A stretch of DNA of 64,000 bases from Formicarius rufipectus (taxonomy: Eukaryota > Chordata > Aves > Passeriformes > Formicariidae). Below the pieces are notes generated by a model. The model was not told the origin of the DNA and ran no database searches. It saw only the letters and a list, made by a program, of their open reading frames with translations. Positions 28,801-43,800 of this stretch are shown here, in pieces. The stretch spans positions 81,804-145,803 of the forward strand of contig VXAU01000757.1 in the NCBI GenBank assembly GCA_013399695.1, written 5' to 3'. How positions within the stretch are numbered: the stretch's first letter is position 1; each line of letters begins with the position of its first letter. A program made the translations under genes and the position numbers.

Positions 28801-31800
28801 TATTTCATAAGCCAATTTAATATAATTGATATATACAGTAAATTAAATATTTATTTCTATTTTTCACTGGTTAGTAGAATTTAACACCTGCTGCTGACAG
28901 AATAAAAAAAATAACCTGAAATGCCAGAGAAATAAATTGTACCCTGTACATCCACTGATTTTACATAGTATTTCCATGTTTTAAAATTGCATCCTCTCAA
29001 ACAATTACCTTCAATACCACAGCTTCACAGATGCAAAGTTTTTTGCTAGGAAGCCGTGTTATTTTGATGGCATGTTTGACTAGAACTATTTACTGTGCAA
29101 CAATTTTGGAGTCTGAGCTGATACGAAACCTCAGAAGTTTTAACTCAAATTTTAACAAATTATTTAACATAGAAACAAGGTTTCATTCATGGGGAAAATT
29201 AACACAACAGAGGTTCTTTCTCACCTCTCTGCATCAGTTGTTATAAATTGAAAGTACACCATTTAGATATTCCTTAATTATAATGCTTTGGAAAGAGCTT
29301 GTGTATCAGCAAAAGTAAAGTGCTATTCAGGCACTGGGGACAGCTTGCTAATAAAAAGTTGACCCCTCTGAACAGTCAGTTTCACTGTCAGTTCTTGCCT
29401 ACTCACTGTAACCTGCTATTTCACAACTGGTTTCAAAGGTTGAAGTGAGAAGAATAGCCACTTTCTTAAAGGTGAAGAAGCAGAAATATGCAGATCAGCA
29501 CTCAAACCCTTCTCCTCGGAGAGAAGGACAAGCCTGGGATTTCTGGGGAGTTACCACACTCCTGCCCCTCTACATTTTGCTCAGTGCAGGGAGAACACCA
29601 AAGCACAACAGAAGAGGTGTACAGGAAGCATAGCAAAACTCTTTCATTAAAAAAGAACACTTCGGGTGGAGTGTTTCAAAACAGTTGATGGGAAGTGACC
29701 TCCCTGCTGCTACTGTCTCCTGCAGCACAAAATACCATCAGCCTAGAGTACCACAGCAAGCTGTGCCATCTCCCACCTCCCTGCCACTCCCAGGGCTGGT
29801 TGTACTAGTGAATTACTCAGCAGCTCTGACCAGAAAATTTCCAAACTTTTTCTTGCTATGTTTCCCAATTTCAATTGTGATCTAGAGTATTCCATCTTCA
29901 TGCTCATGCATGGTAAATTTCTACCTTCTAATAAGAACATTTTTCTGTTTATATCCTAATATACTAAAACTCACAGAGATCCTATAAAACGTGCAATGTT
30001 AATTTTACGTACAGAAAACCAGAGAGACCAAGAGAGTTGTCAAAATTCATTCTGTTACCACAAGTCCATCTTCTGGCTTCCTGATTTGGCATTCTTCTGC
30101 TGAGAAGTGGTTGAAAATAGCACTTCTTTCATAAGTGAGGATTGTGGGGGGAGAAAGTCAAGTGGTGCTGGTAACAAAAAATCAAACAGGTACAGAGCTG
30201 ACAAGTCATCTGCTTTACACTGGTATTCTTTGACTTCATTAGAGGGTATATGTACCTATTTTCTGATTACAGTCAAATACCATCAATAGAACAGACCTTT
30301 CACAAAATTAGCAAGCTGAGGTTCCAGATATTGTGCTATGACAAATATGAAAGGACCCAGAAAACAACCTCCCCTCAGATATGGCTATATAGGCAGGCAT
30401 ACAGTTCAGTAAGCACATAAATAAATGCATAACAAAATGTGGCATTGCATGCACGTCTGGATTTCTAGCTTAACAAACTGCAAACAAATGAGGTTTTACT
30501 GTATACACATTCTGTTCTCCCTTCACAGATGTTTGTAACTTTATTTTCCCCCCAGCATCTCTGTTTCTCTTAGGCATTACTTCTGTCTCTACTTACCCAC
30601 GCAGGGTTCTGCTGACACTACTGAAAAGACTTTTCATTAGACCCTGCCCTAGCATTTCTCAACCACTTTCCATTCCTTCACTTCTGATTCCCTACACGTA
30701 TATTACTGAGTTCCAGACAGAATTTTAGGTCTGCTTTACTCAAGACCCACATTTTTTTTGGTGTTACTAGTCTTGGTATGGACTCTCATCAGTAAGTCAA
30801 ACCTTGTGATTGCAGTGACAGAACTTTCCAACTCTGATTTATCTATCATGTCCACATTATTTCTAGTGATCAGCTGCAGTTCCACTGTTAAGCATGTAGG
30901 CAAATACCTCATTTAAGGGAGCACCCTTGTAGTGCCTTACTGAACATGCAGCTATTTGCATTTTTATACTTACTGGCTTTTTTATTTCTCCCCACTCTGT
31001 ACCAGAACAAATGAAGCCATTTGTCCCTGTACTGACCCCTTCCAGACTGATTGTATTTAAAGACGATGCATCTTTTGATCTAACTCCTAATTCAAAAACT
31101 TTTGTAATCCATAATATTGTTCAAAACTTTGTGACAGACTGTGCCACTCTAATTTGCTGTACCTCTCAGTTTTCTACAGGGTGTTTTGTGCCCATTACTT
31201 TTACTAAACTTACAGTGACCTCTACCAGCGCTTTGAACATGCAGAACAATCACAGACTATGTAGAATGAAGGACATCTGCTGCAGTAGACAGGAAAGTGA
31301 TCAACTTCCAATATAATTCCACAGCATTAATTACTGTCCAGATAAGCCTCTTAAAGAAGCCAACTGCCACCACTTCTACATATCCAAGGCAATAACCAAG
31401 ACTATGTTCCTAAAACAACATACAGTGCTCCATCTGTGTGGTGCAAAGCGCTGATTTTATCTGCAAGTTCATATCTGATGAAAAATTCTGAAGGAATGGG
31501 CAGATCTTTGGACAAACGAGGTATTGTCTGCACACATGCAAACCAAAGAGATCTGATATAAACATCATTTTATGCAGTCTCAGTAAACTGACAGACATTC
31601 AGAAATGTGCTCATGCCCACACTAAATCTAATCTCTACTGCCAGAAGATCACAGCCAAAGAAAATTGGGACTATTTGCTACAATTTGATCATGCAGGTGG
31701 GAGAACTCTCTCTGCACTGTGCTTTGTTCTCTGATGACAAGCACTGAGATGCAAGAATATGCTGCATTTCAACACTCACCTTCACCCAGCAAGCACAGCC

Positions 31801-34800
31801 AAGCTGGAACAGCAAGCAACCCCCTCACAATTCACTCTTGGTTGGAGGAGGAAATGGCTACCAGGCCGTGACTGAGAAAGTCTCAGTCACCAGTCAGTGG
31901 CAAGTCATCTTCCCAAACACCAGAGGAGTAAGGACTCACTAATTTGCTCCCAGCCCCATACTGGACTTGCAGCCCAGAGCTTAACATCATCTGTCACCCT
32001 CAACAGCATTCAGAGAGAGTTCACTTCTGTACAAAGGAGTTCACACCTGTACAAAGATGACAGACACATACTGCTTTTATGGCGTACAGTGTACTCTTTA
32101 CAGATACACAGCAAACTCAGTACACTTGGTTATATTTCAGACACATAAAACAAGACACAAATTGAAATCTTGTTTTATATGTGTTATGAAGCTCCCTCCC
32201 TTGACTTGCCTTTCATTTGGAAATGCTCCGGGCCCTAATAACTAACTGACTTGGTATCAAATTGTACCTGAAACTGTACACACACAATTAAATCAGTACA
32301 TATACAGTTCACATGCTACTGAGGGGACCCTGGACTTTCAGGTTGAGCCTGAGATTTAAAGCCAGGAACTCACAACCTATCTCAGTTTGACTTTTGACTT
32401 GTCTGTTTTATCTTTGTCTCATACTTCACAAAGCAATTGTAAGATTTATTCTGTTAATGTCAGTATGTGCTTTGAAGACACAGAGTGCTATCTAAGTGCC
32501 AAGTATTATTACTTATTCAGAAGTCTTGTTTCCTACGACAGTTGAATTTGCGCAAAGCAGGTCTAGCTTTTCAGCCAATTTTGCTAGCTTGGTTTCCTTT
32601 GTCTCTTTTATTTTTCATGAAACATTTGCTTGGCAGAAGTTTTGGATCATGGCAGTCCACATCCAGAAGCAGGAAGGTCATCCCTTGCACTTAGATGAGT
32701 GCTAGCATATTTACAGTCACAGCACATAAACCTCCTCAAAAGAAATCTTTGCAAGGCAGTGCTCAGAACAAGAACAGCTACTGATGTCTTAGAATTTGTC
32801 TTCCCTAATCTTAACCAAGTATAAAATCCTTATTTAGAGCTGAGGTAAAAGCTCTGTGTAGCCAAGCATTATTTTGTGATGTTCCAAAACATCTCTGCCC
32901 ACCTGTGAAGTGCAACACAAAGCTTTCTTTTTCACTGTTTGGCTATATTATTTTTGTTCTCTTAGGAATGAACAGCATCAAAGGATCGAAGCTGATTTCA
33001 GCTCACACATTTAATGTATTTAAATTTTCATCTTCTAGACTATCATCTTATTGCCTCAGTCACCTCCTACTTTTTACAGGGTTTTTGTGCTAGAGGCTTT
33101 AGAAGATACTTTGTTTTAGCACGAACTCATCCCCCTTTCCAAATTCAATGTTTACATTATTCAGTATCTAAATATACAATTCATTTGGCAAAGTGCTTAA
33201 TGACCTATGAAAAAATTGTTTAAACCCCCATTACTAGAACTGCAGAAGAACATACATCGCTCCTTCCTGATCTTTACACTTGTTTAGATACACATAATGA
33301 AAACAAGTATTTTTCACTTGTCACTGCTTCCCATAGAGTGATGTAAAAGGAGTTGTACTATCAAGAGCCATTTTCACAGGCAAAACTACACAGATGAAGT
33401 TCTCCCTTTTAAAGTACTTTTACTTAATCACTCCCTCCACCTCTTTTCCAGTCTGCATATCTTAATGGAAATGAATAGTTACACAGAACAAGAAAGACTT
33501 TGTAATTAGGTAATATGGTTAAAATGTGTTCTTCCAGAATAACAAACAAACAACCAACCAAAACTTATTTATGACTGAAAGATGCAAATAAGTCATCAAG
33601 AATTTTACTGAAGTGTTCCTTTCCCACTTCAAGTTCATCTTCCCTTCCTTGTCTGGTTTCCTTGAGAGCTTCTGATGTTTGTGTCAAAAAACAAAAGATA
33701 AAAAATGGCCTACCTCTCATACTGTGTACAAGAACTGCTTAAAGGCACTATGATGGAGACAGAATAGTTACCACTATGATGGGGGAGTCAGGCACTTCCA
33801 TTTGTTTTCCTTAGGATTGTTTATTCCAAGAGACTAGGAAGACACAGACTTCAGTGTGTCCGGTAGAAATGGACGTGACTCACATAAGTATATACCAGAC
33901 AGTGAAAACCACTAACTAGTTTACTCATTGTTTCAAAGCAGAGTAAAAAATGCAGTCAGTTTTTTCAAGGTCATGTACTCAAACCATCATGACGATTTCA
34001 AGAAGCTCAAGAAATGGCAGTGGATGTTATAAACCATTGACCAAAAATTCCCTGATTCAATACTAAGAATGTGTTTTGGTCGGCTTTCTGAAAACAACGT
34101 GCTCCTTTGGTAGTGCCACAGAGACACTGATGTGCAATGTTACCTGCCATCACATCCTCCTTAGCACTGCAAGGATTATTCTTACCAAGTGAGTCACTGT
34201 CCTGAGAGGGCTGTCAGCCTCTTTCACTCAGAAATAGGTTCTTAAATATTCCACTAAAATTCACTGCATGTCAGTCAAGTCTGTAACGGTATGGTTAAAG
34301 GAATTTAAGTTAACTGTGTGCCTGCTCCCATTTTGATATCTTTCTCCTAAGGTACTGTGCTAGAGAAGGAAGAAAATGCAACCATGGAGAATTATTTCAG
34401 AGACAATAGAAGCCAGAGCCACTGATTCAAATAAAGGCAAATTATTCTCATACCTCACTGTGAAGCAACACTTTTTCCCAAGTCCTCACAGGTGCAAACA
34501 TTAACATCTTATACACAGGCATGTTGTGCAAAGCACCATTTCTACAACTGGCTCCACCTCCAGCACACTGCTGGGATCTGCACGTTTCACTCACTGGTGT
34601 GCAGTGGACGGCTTCCAACAGGTCCTCCAAGGGCTGTGATTGAGAGTACAGCTGTTTGCCTGTGGAAGTGTCCTGTGCAATCTCTTTTAAATACCAAGTG
34701 CATGGGCACACCACCCCAGCTTGAGCATAGCCCTCAGTGTTCTTCTAAAATCCCAGCCAACATGAAGGTGCCCGTTTTTTGACCATTTACCATCCCTTTC

Positions 34801-37800
34801 CAAGTCAGTGATTTGTGCAGCCTGGACACACATCCTGTGGCTGAACCCCAATCTAAGAGCTGGATCAGACCAACCATGACATGCTATGGTCCCCAGCATA
34901 CCCAATAATTCCTCACCCAGCACAAGGAAGACTGTGTAAAGATTTTGGAAAGTTATTTGGGAGAGAAGACAACTGTATTGCATTCCCTGTTTAGTTAACT
35001 GCTTTGTGCAACAACCTTATCAAGATGGACTGAGACGTTTAACAGCAAACACACTGTAAAACTGACCTGTGTGTTGTAGAAGAACCTAAGTCAGAGAAAC
35101 CAAGTCCTACATATCCTAGGCAAGCTTGTCAACCACAGAGCTACTGATAAATCACAATTATGTTATTCTCTCAGCCTTCGAAGTCTCACAAATGAGACAC
35201 ATGGGAAATACGTATGTTTTATATACCTTCAGCAACATGTTTAATGTCTTTGTGCTTCAGAACCTAGGTGAAATGTGTGCATGCTCAGCAAGGGCAACAT
35301 AAACATCTGTAAGCCTAGGATTTTGTGCTCCCTATATGATAGACTGGCATCATGTACAGTGAAGTGAAAACAGTGTGAGGACTGCACACCACATTCTCAG
35401 TTGCACTGATACAACTGCATGCAAGGAAAGGCTGTGACCATTAAAAAAAAAAAAAAAAAAAACAACAAAAAAACAACAAAACCACATCGCAAACCAATAA
35501 CAAAAGCCACACAGCAAACTAGTTAACCTTTTTCTGGAGTTATTTTCAGCTGTATTACTTTGAAAACTCAGTTTACAACACTGCATGAGAAGCACTTCTA
35601 ACAGCATAGCTGAAGGAGCAGCAAATTTTACTGTAAAGGACAGGAGCAACTGGCCAAAGGCAGCAAAAACTTCTAAAGCCAGTTTTGCAGCTGAATTCAC
35701 TATTATACTGTGTGACTATTTTCCTCATATAAAACTAAATACTGGGGTCAAGTTTGTCAGCATTCTTACTGTTTGATCTTCAAACAAAACATGCCAGAGC
35801 CTGCCATATCCACCAGGTCATCTGCATTTTCTACAGTCTTTTTAATCATGTCGCCAGTTGAAAACAATAGATACTAAATGGATACTAAAGCTAGGATTTA
35901 AAATTACTGCACCAAATCACTTGCTCCAAATTATATAAATATACAAATCAAACAAAATTCAACCGGAATTTGAGGTTCTCAGCAGCTCTGACAAGTTGGA
36001 GTCCGAAAATCTGGCCCTCAATGCATGTGTGTATGTAGGGCACCAATAAATTCTTATTCTTACACCTACCCACAAAGAAAAAGCAAGAGAGTGAAATAAG
36101 GAAATTACTGCATATAGTCAGATGGATAAGTATGTTGTAAAATGAATAACTAGGCAAGGAAAATCATTAACAATAGAGCCATCTGCTGTATTTCAAAAAA
36201 ACTACAGCAGCAAAAATTCTGAAAATGGTAAAACAACCTGAATTTTTCACTACTCCATTTTACAAAAAGTGATCATAATGATCAGTACATCACTGTAAAT
36301 GATAGGAAATGTGCATTTCTTTCACCTCTTCTAATGAAAAGCAATATTTAGTGGCATAATACTAATCCTCTGCATCTGATTATACTAAATGACATTGTAG
36401 CTAAGCATGTTAAAAGCCTCAAATACTTCCCATTCCATTTGAATCAGATAACCACAGTACTATGTGTGGTGACAATGAGGTCAGCAGCAAGATGAATATT
36501 TATTTAAACACTGACAAGACACTTGATTATGTTTTTCTTGCTTTAAAATAAGAATTCCAGGTCTGAAGAGTTTACAGTAGAAAAAAAAATCAACACAAAA
36601 AGGAGGGGAAGTTTAGAAGACAGATTAACCCAAGTGGTTCTTTGAATATCTTTGAACTTCTAGAAATAAACTTGTAGAGCCCTCTTCCAAGCATGGTGGA
36701 AAAAGCAAGTGCCTGGAAGCAAATTCCCAGTTTTGCATCTTAAAGATAGCATTAAGACATATCTATAAAATCCTGGGTAAGCTAGGAAAAATTGTAGCAG
36801 CACAGCCCCAAAACTGCACAGACAATATACAGCTGTGAATCTGGGCTCAAATGGGTGCTATGGCTATGCGAAAATGCAATCCCTACAAAATATAATTAGC
36901 CCCTAAAAACTCCATCCTGTTCATGGGAACATGTTTCCTATCTGAAAGGTTCAGAATAAAAGACAGATAGACTCTAAGCATCAGGTTTGTTGTAACCAAA
37001 CTTTCAAAGACAGGGAAGACTGAACACCTTTTGAAGTGCCAATTAATTGCCAGTAGTGAGTGCCACTGCTTTTGAGTGTGCCAGTTAAAACCAGTTACAC
37101 ATCAGCCCATCACAGTGCCTGCTGGAGCTTGTGGTTTTCTTCCCATCAATGGACTTCCCACACAATTGGTTTCCTGAACTTCTCAGAGGTGGTCAGAAGA
37201 AGTGATCACAAATCAAAAATGGCAGCTGTTAGCATCAGTCTTCACAAGGAAGTTCCCCTTGTATTTAAAACAAACTGATAAGCCATCTACCCACATCGTA
37301 TCTGTAGGTCACCATTGTAAGTCTATCTGCCCCAAATGTATGTCTTTATTAAATATACCAAGGATAAGATGTTTGACAACAAATACCACTTGTTTCTACA
37401 AATCCTGTCCTTTGGCAGTTTTAAGTGTTATTTAGCATTTCATTCTGTTTTTGTAGGTTATACAAAACAAGTGACACTTAATCATTAGACCTGCAACTTC
37501 AGAAATTGCTACATAACAGTTTCTTCTACTTTCAACAAAACTAAACTTCCACAACTAGAATTTTTAAAGCATCATAAATAATATAGCAAAGACTTTCTTA
37601 GCTTAAAAAAACCCCACATATATTTACCTGCCATCATAGCTATCATACTGGCTTTGTAGACATTAGCAAGGGACCCCAGTTCACCTGTTGCCAAGATTGT
37701 TTTCATGTGAGCTTCTCCACAGGCCTTACGGCACTGACAGATCTCCTCGTAGAGACCTGTGGATAAAAGAATGTGAAAATGATCAAAGTTGCCTGAGAGA

Positions 37801-40800
37801 CATTTTCAAGTATGGCTGTAATTTCCACTTCTGGATTAATTTCCAATCTTATAATTAGTCATAGCACTCAAGAACTTCAGTTTTGTAAGTTCAATAAATT
37901 ACATGACTGGAGGTAATTAACAATGCCACGCAGTTTCAGACTTTACTTAATAACTATTAATGTTGGTTCTCTCAAAACTACAAATGTGCACAGTATGCCA
38001 AATACTCAAATATATCAGGAGTTAAAAAATCCTGTGATAGTAAAGATTGATTTTAAAACAGCTTTTCCAGTAATAAATATGGTACAGTAGTCAGGGACAA
38101 TTATGCTTTCCATGTTGTTACTCCATCTCTTTCACCCACATTTCACAAAGTATTCAGTGTAAAAGATACCAAAGGTGTGACCACGTTGTATAATCACAAA
38201 CAATAGTGTCACCTGAGATACCATAACATATCCCTCTTCACTTCCAAATTCTGGAGGATTCATATCTCCCTTCAGTTTGCTACTGCTCTCTCTAGTAGCA
38301 TCTAAAGAAGTCTGATAATGGAACTCAGTGTCTGTGTTTAGGAATCTGAATCCCACTGTGAGCTTCTTGGAAAAGATAATTTCCTAAAAAAAAACAACAC
38401 AGTCTACTAACATCCCTGGTGAGGAGAGGTCAAGAACCAACAAATCGACATGGATCTGCATTTACAAGCCACCACCACCACCAGCTGGCCACCAGCGAGC
38501 AGCAGGGACAGGGAGGGCAGGCCAGCATTTGGCTGTGCAGGGACATTGTCCAGAGCAGACCACCCCCTCACAAACTCCTACTTTCAGATGTACAAAGTGC
38601 CATGGCCAGAGAGGCACACTTAACTTTCCAACAGTTTTGTATTTTCAGAGACTCAGTAAGGACTGCAATTAGAGCATAACCAGCTATAAAAAGGCCAGAA
38701 CCTGTGAACTCGGTCAGGTAATGGGGAGCACAGCAAAACCCTCCCACTGTTTCTAGTAAAATCCATTACTGCTCCCACAAAAGTTTCAACATAGGGAGAC
38801 TAAAAGAGGTAGAACTTAATGAAACACAGCTGTGAGAAGCTGGCCATTTGAGGATGCATTAGAGTTCTTCTGTGTGGGGAGAAAAGCAGCTCTACCAGTG
38901 TACAGCCACCATTTCTAGAATTTGAATTTTTTTTTTTAAAGATGCAAAATAAGCAAAGAAGATCCTTTGCAACAGAGTCCTTTTCACAAATTGTACTCAA
39001 TCTTCAAACATGGAATCAAAAAGTTCTTTCATAGGAGATTAAAATACAGCTTTAAACAAGTCTTGCTAAAACAGTACAGACTAAAAAGACTAATTTTTTT
39101 ACAGCAAAATTAGATTTCTCTTTTTCCCCTCAGTCCTTCAGTGAGACCTGGAAATATACAGCAGGGTTTGCCAGCTGCTTTAAGACTGGACCTCCCTCCA
39201 CCCACGATGCTGCTGCATTCGATTGATGCCACTGGCACACCAGGTGTCCAGGGCTGGAATTGCTAGGGTGGTGCTCTGAGACATACTACACACATTAGCA
39301 GACAACTGGCTAATGCACTTAGCAAGTCCCTTTATAGACACCAGGCTTCACCTTGTTTCTTACTGTGTACCAAAGGTGTGAATTAATCAGTACTAGCATG
39401 CAGTCTAACATGTTTTATTGATCAATTGATGATGCTCCAGAAACCTACATCAAATCGAGACTCAAAAAGGAAACACAAAGGACCTGTGCTATTTTTTGTG
39501 CATTTAATAACCCTGCTCATGTTAGATCCAAAAGCAATCTCTTTTTGTGAAGTGACTCTTTCCTGAAGTTTTTGAAAAGCCAGAGAAAGCAGCTTGCTTG
39601 TTCTTCTAGTTTCAGTAACAAAAGTTTTCTCTACCTGTAAGATACATCACCAAAAGTGTCAAAATAAAATCAACAAAATGTACATTTGGGTTGGATTCCA
39701 TGAAAAGAAATTACATCCTCCCAGCTGTTGTTCACTGGAGTTAGTGCTGCAGCTACAGCACCCTCCCTATAGTTCGAAGGTACTTTTACATGCAATTAGC
39801 GTCAAGCTCGTTTGAACGATCTCACTACCTGACAGCACACATCATCCCACGGACAGGAACACGGAGAATCTTCAATCAGCCGTGTCTCTCGGGTGAGCTG
39901 AGGTGGCGGAAAAGTGGGCATACTCTAATGGGGCAGGTGTGTAGGTAAGAAATACCGTTCTTTATTCAGAGACCAATTACTGCAGACAATAGCTGGCATT
40001 CATAGGACATTTTCAACCCCACAGTAAAAGCACAAATAGAAATGCAACAATGTCTGGGACAGAAAAAATTAATCAGAGGACCCCAGTCCTGGTGCAAGCC
40101 AGAACTGCTTTGATACAGAACAAGTACAAAAAACACCTACTCCTTTCAAAAATAAAAAGAGAAGTTTCAGTACTCAGATTTAAATCCAGGCACAAATGAC
40201 TGGATTATCCTGAAACTTCTTAGCAAGTGTCTAAAGTATTAGCGGAGTTAATCACATTTGAAAATGTACACAGTGTTTCAAGGGGTCTTGGGCTTCCTGT
40301 GGGACAGTTTGCACTGCCAGAAGTCCATCACTCTGCTCCAGCTGGACACTACAGTTCTGGGAATATCCATGACCTGTGCAGAACAGCAGTAACTGACACA
40401 GCAGACACAGCTTCTCTGGTTAGCTGTAGTGGCACAAAGATTTTGGTAAACCCCGAGGGCATATTTTCAACTGTGAGCTAAGACCACCATGAAGAGGTTG
40501 TAAGAGACCTTCTTTTTGACTGCTAAAAACAAATAAAATCAAAAGCTCTCAAAGCAAATGGCCAGTAGTGTGTAGCACCTTGAACACAGCACCAACTATA
40601 TCCACTCTAAAAGAGGTCTAAATCTTAAGACAGTGGGGAAAAAAACAAAAACCGCACAAAACAAGCAAAACAAAACAAGCCAAAACAAAACAAAAAACCA
40701 AACAAACAAAAAAAACACACACAGCAAGACAACCTATTTAGAATATACTTGGAGCCAGATGCTCACTGATACAGTCTGTAGTAGCTCTACTGACTTCGCT

Positions 40801-43800
40801 GTTAACATGGATGTGACATAAGAACTCTTCTACTTTGCACCACTTACTTAAGATACCTGATGGCTTTCATGAACTTTAGATCTGCCTTTACTGGATGCAT
40901 GTATAGAAGTCAGAAAAATTCAGATTTTGCAGGGAAAAAGTACTTTTCATAGATGTGATTTTAATTTCACTGTTACAAAATGTAAGTGCTGGAAGATATT
41001 TTTTTTGTGTAATTTTCCTAAAATCGTAAATATTTGGCACATTATATTGAATTTTAGCAGATATTAAATATATCAAAGAAAATATTCTTTCTCCTACACA
41101 TTTCTCAAGGAACCATCCCTGACAATTTATGCTGACTATAAACTGCACTAGACTGTCTAGATGGTCTTTTACTTTGGTCTAATACAATAGCCCTAAAAAT
41201 CATAAAATAGAGGGGATAATCCCAATCTCCTACAAAAGAAATTAAAATATTAAGGGGGGAGGAAACCCCTACTGCTTAATTTTTTATGGAATAGCTCTTC
41301 TCAAAAGCTGTGGTGATAAAACGACCTCTTTTTAAAATTCAATTTATTTGGTGTTTTTATCTAGTCATTCATATTGACTGATGCTAAGGGTAGAAATTGA
41401 GACAAGGAAGATGTTTTGATATCTGTTAGACCAAAAGATCAAGGTAATTGTGATAGGAAACTGGAAAACAAGCTGGAGTCTCTTTCTGTCTGGCATGTTA
41501 ATGGCAGGTTTGTTAACAAAATGACAAGCACAAGGCTATCAGTACAACACATCTCTCTCAGTTCTGCTCTCAGCCACATATGTGCAACTCCAGGCTCCAG
41601 TGATCCACAGGAAACTGGAAACAGACCTTGGCTTCAGGAGTCTAAACTGATGCTGACAATATAAGACAGAAATTGTGCAACTGGACTTTAAGATCCCAAG
41701 TCAGCTTGCACGTCTAGAAACAGTAAATTCAACTATAATGTTTCTGAACAATACAGAGTCTTTTCCAAGTCTCTGGAAAAGGGAGTGTATTTTCTCTGCA
41801 CTGTTTATTAATCATTTAGCACAAAATGGGATCCCAATCCCCCAAAAGAGACTCTAAACTCACAACTGAATAATTATTAATGGTTTTCATATTGAATTTA
41901 TATTTAAAGTATTTCATGGATGCAGCCACAGTCAAACTTCTTACAGTATAGCTGTTTTTTTCCCATTTCTAATAGGAAAATTCAACTGACATAGAGCAAA
42001 TGATGGGTTAATGGTATTGCTAAAGCCACTGACAGTGTAGTATGCCCAGATGTTTCCTAAAATCTGTGTAATTAGAAGTAACATTACAGCACCCCAGACA
42101 ACTTCAGAAGGTACAGCAAATCCAACACACTGGTAAGAGGGGAAAAAGAGAATCATAAATTCAGTTTCTTTCAAGAACTGGTTGGTCAATTTGATCACTC
42201 CTTATATAAAGACTCCACATTCTTTGCATAAAGAAAGGATTTAAATTGACATATTTAAGCTCAATCTGTACTTTGTCAAGTGATACAAGACAATGTACTT
42301 TAAAGTACTTTAAATGCTAAAAGGTTGGAAAAGACGTGTAAACTCATAAACTTAGATTTCATTTAATGTTACTTCCTTCTGTAATTTAGCTGTCCCACGA
42401 AGTTGCTTTCATATTCAGCATTATTAAAAAGATCGCCCCCGACTCCACGCACCCTGTGCTGTTCTTCTGAGAGAACAGTCACCACTACCTGGATTTGCTA
42501 CAGGCTCCTCGACAGGTCGGCGCCATCTGCAGAGGGCTCTTACACTGTCCATGGGAAAGGTTTCAGCCCAATCCTGTGCCCACCATTCCCACGTGAGCTT
42601 CAGAGCCAGCACCCCTCCCTGCCCCCTGTCTTTGCCTCGCCGGAGCCTGTGGGACATCGTGGGTCATCGCAGCCACTGCCTGCCGAGGGGCAGCATCACC
42701 TCCTGCTGACTGTAAATATAACTGCACCGAAGAGCAGAGATAGGACTGGATTTGTTTGAAAGGTTTGGTTACGGTGTTGCTGTTTGTTCCGTTCTGTTTT
42801 GGTCTGTTTTTTGGTTGGTTGGTTGGTTGTTTTGTTGTGTGGAGTTTTTTGGGGGTTTTGTTTGTTTTGTTACACATATACATCTACATATATATATTTG
42901 TAGTAAAGAACTGTAAAACTTTTTCTCTACATTTTCTGATTAAAGTCTCTTAATTTCAAAGGTTGTGTTGGTTTCTGGGGAGAGGCCCCTTTCCTAGTCC
43001 AGAAGGATTCCTCACTTTCCTTGATAGACATCTTGGCTTCTTTTAAACTGAGATACTTCTTCAGACATACTGCAAGCTGCTGCTTAATCAAGCTTAGTGG
43101 TCTTTTTTAAGTCTCAGTGACAGGTCACTGTCTCAGTTCACCTTGTACTCAAGACTAACACGTGTTCCCAGCAGATCGCAGCTCCTGGAGGGGTATCTGC
43201 TAGGCAGACCACAGTGCAGACCCTAACAAAGATACACCACAGAAAGGTGTGTGCATAGTCTTGCTGCCAGCTGGTACAGGACTTGGTCCATCATCCTGGC
43301 TTTTAAAACCACTCAATCGCCCAGTTTCCATATTTTGGCAATTTCTGAAGGAATACCTGAACTTAAAGTCACTCTTAAAGAAACAAACATCTGCAACAAT
43401 GTACATCCTCAAGAACTCAAACATTTGTAAAGCTGTATAGATTTAAGAGCAAAAGGATGAAGATGGAAAACACTGTAAAAGAGGCCAAGAGGTTACAGCA
43501 AATGGAAACCAGAATATCGCTCCTGAAGACACAAATGCAGAAAAGTGGATTTTTTTGGTTCAATTCTAACTGCTAACTGAAGGAAGACCAAAATCAGAAA
43601 ACATTATCTATTACCACCATGACTACTTCCTTAACAAAACTCAGGTACAAGGGTCCATTATGAAGTCTTCCAAGCAAATTGGATCGCACACTCTGCATTA
43701 TACAACTAAAAGGAAAACTCATTCCAAGACAATGGTGTTTACCTTCACATGGAGATTAGTTACAGGAGCACTGTCAGCACTTAAGGCAAACCATTCACAA

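Larger units (their letters stand above)
15972..37627 (-). other. DERA: DERA intron 6 (about 21.7 kb)
   Basis: The largest intron, from donor GTAAAT to acceptor CCTTTCAG. It holds a CR1 fragment at 19148-19345, a poly(A) tract at 35443-35462, a poly(T) tract at 26394-26411, a short hairpin at 20607-20630, a second at 19860-19879 and a 14-bp palindrome at 24985-24998. No exon, RNA gene or other transposon was recognised in the remainder. Confidence 0.8.
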
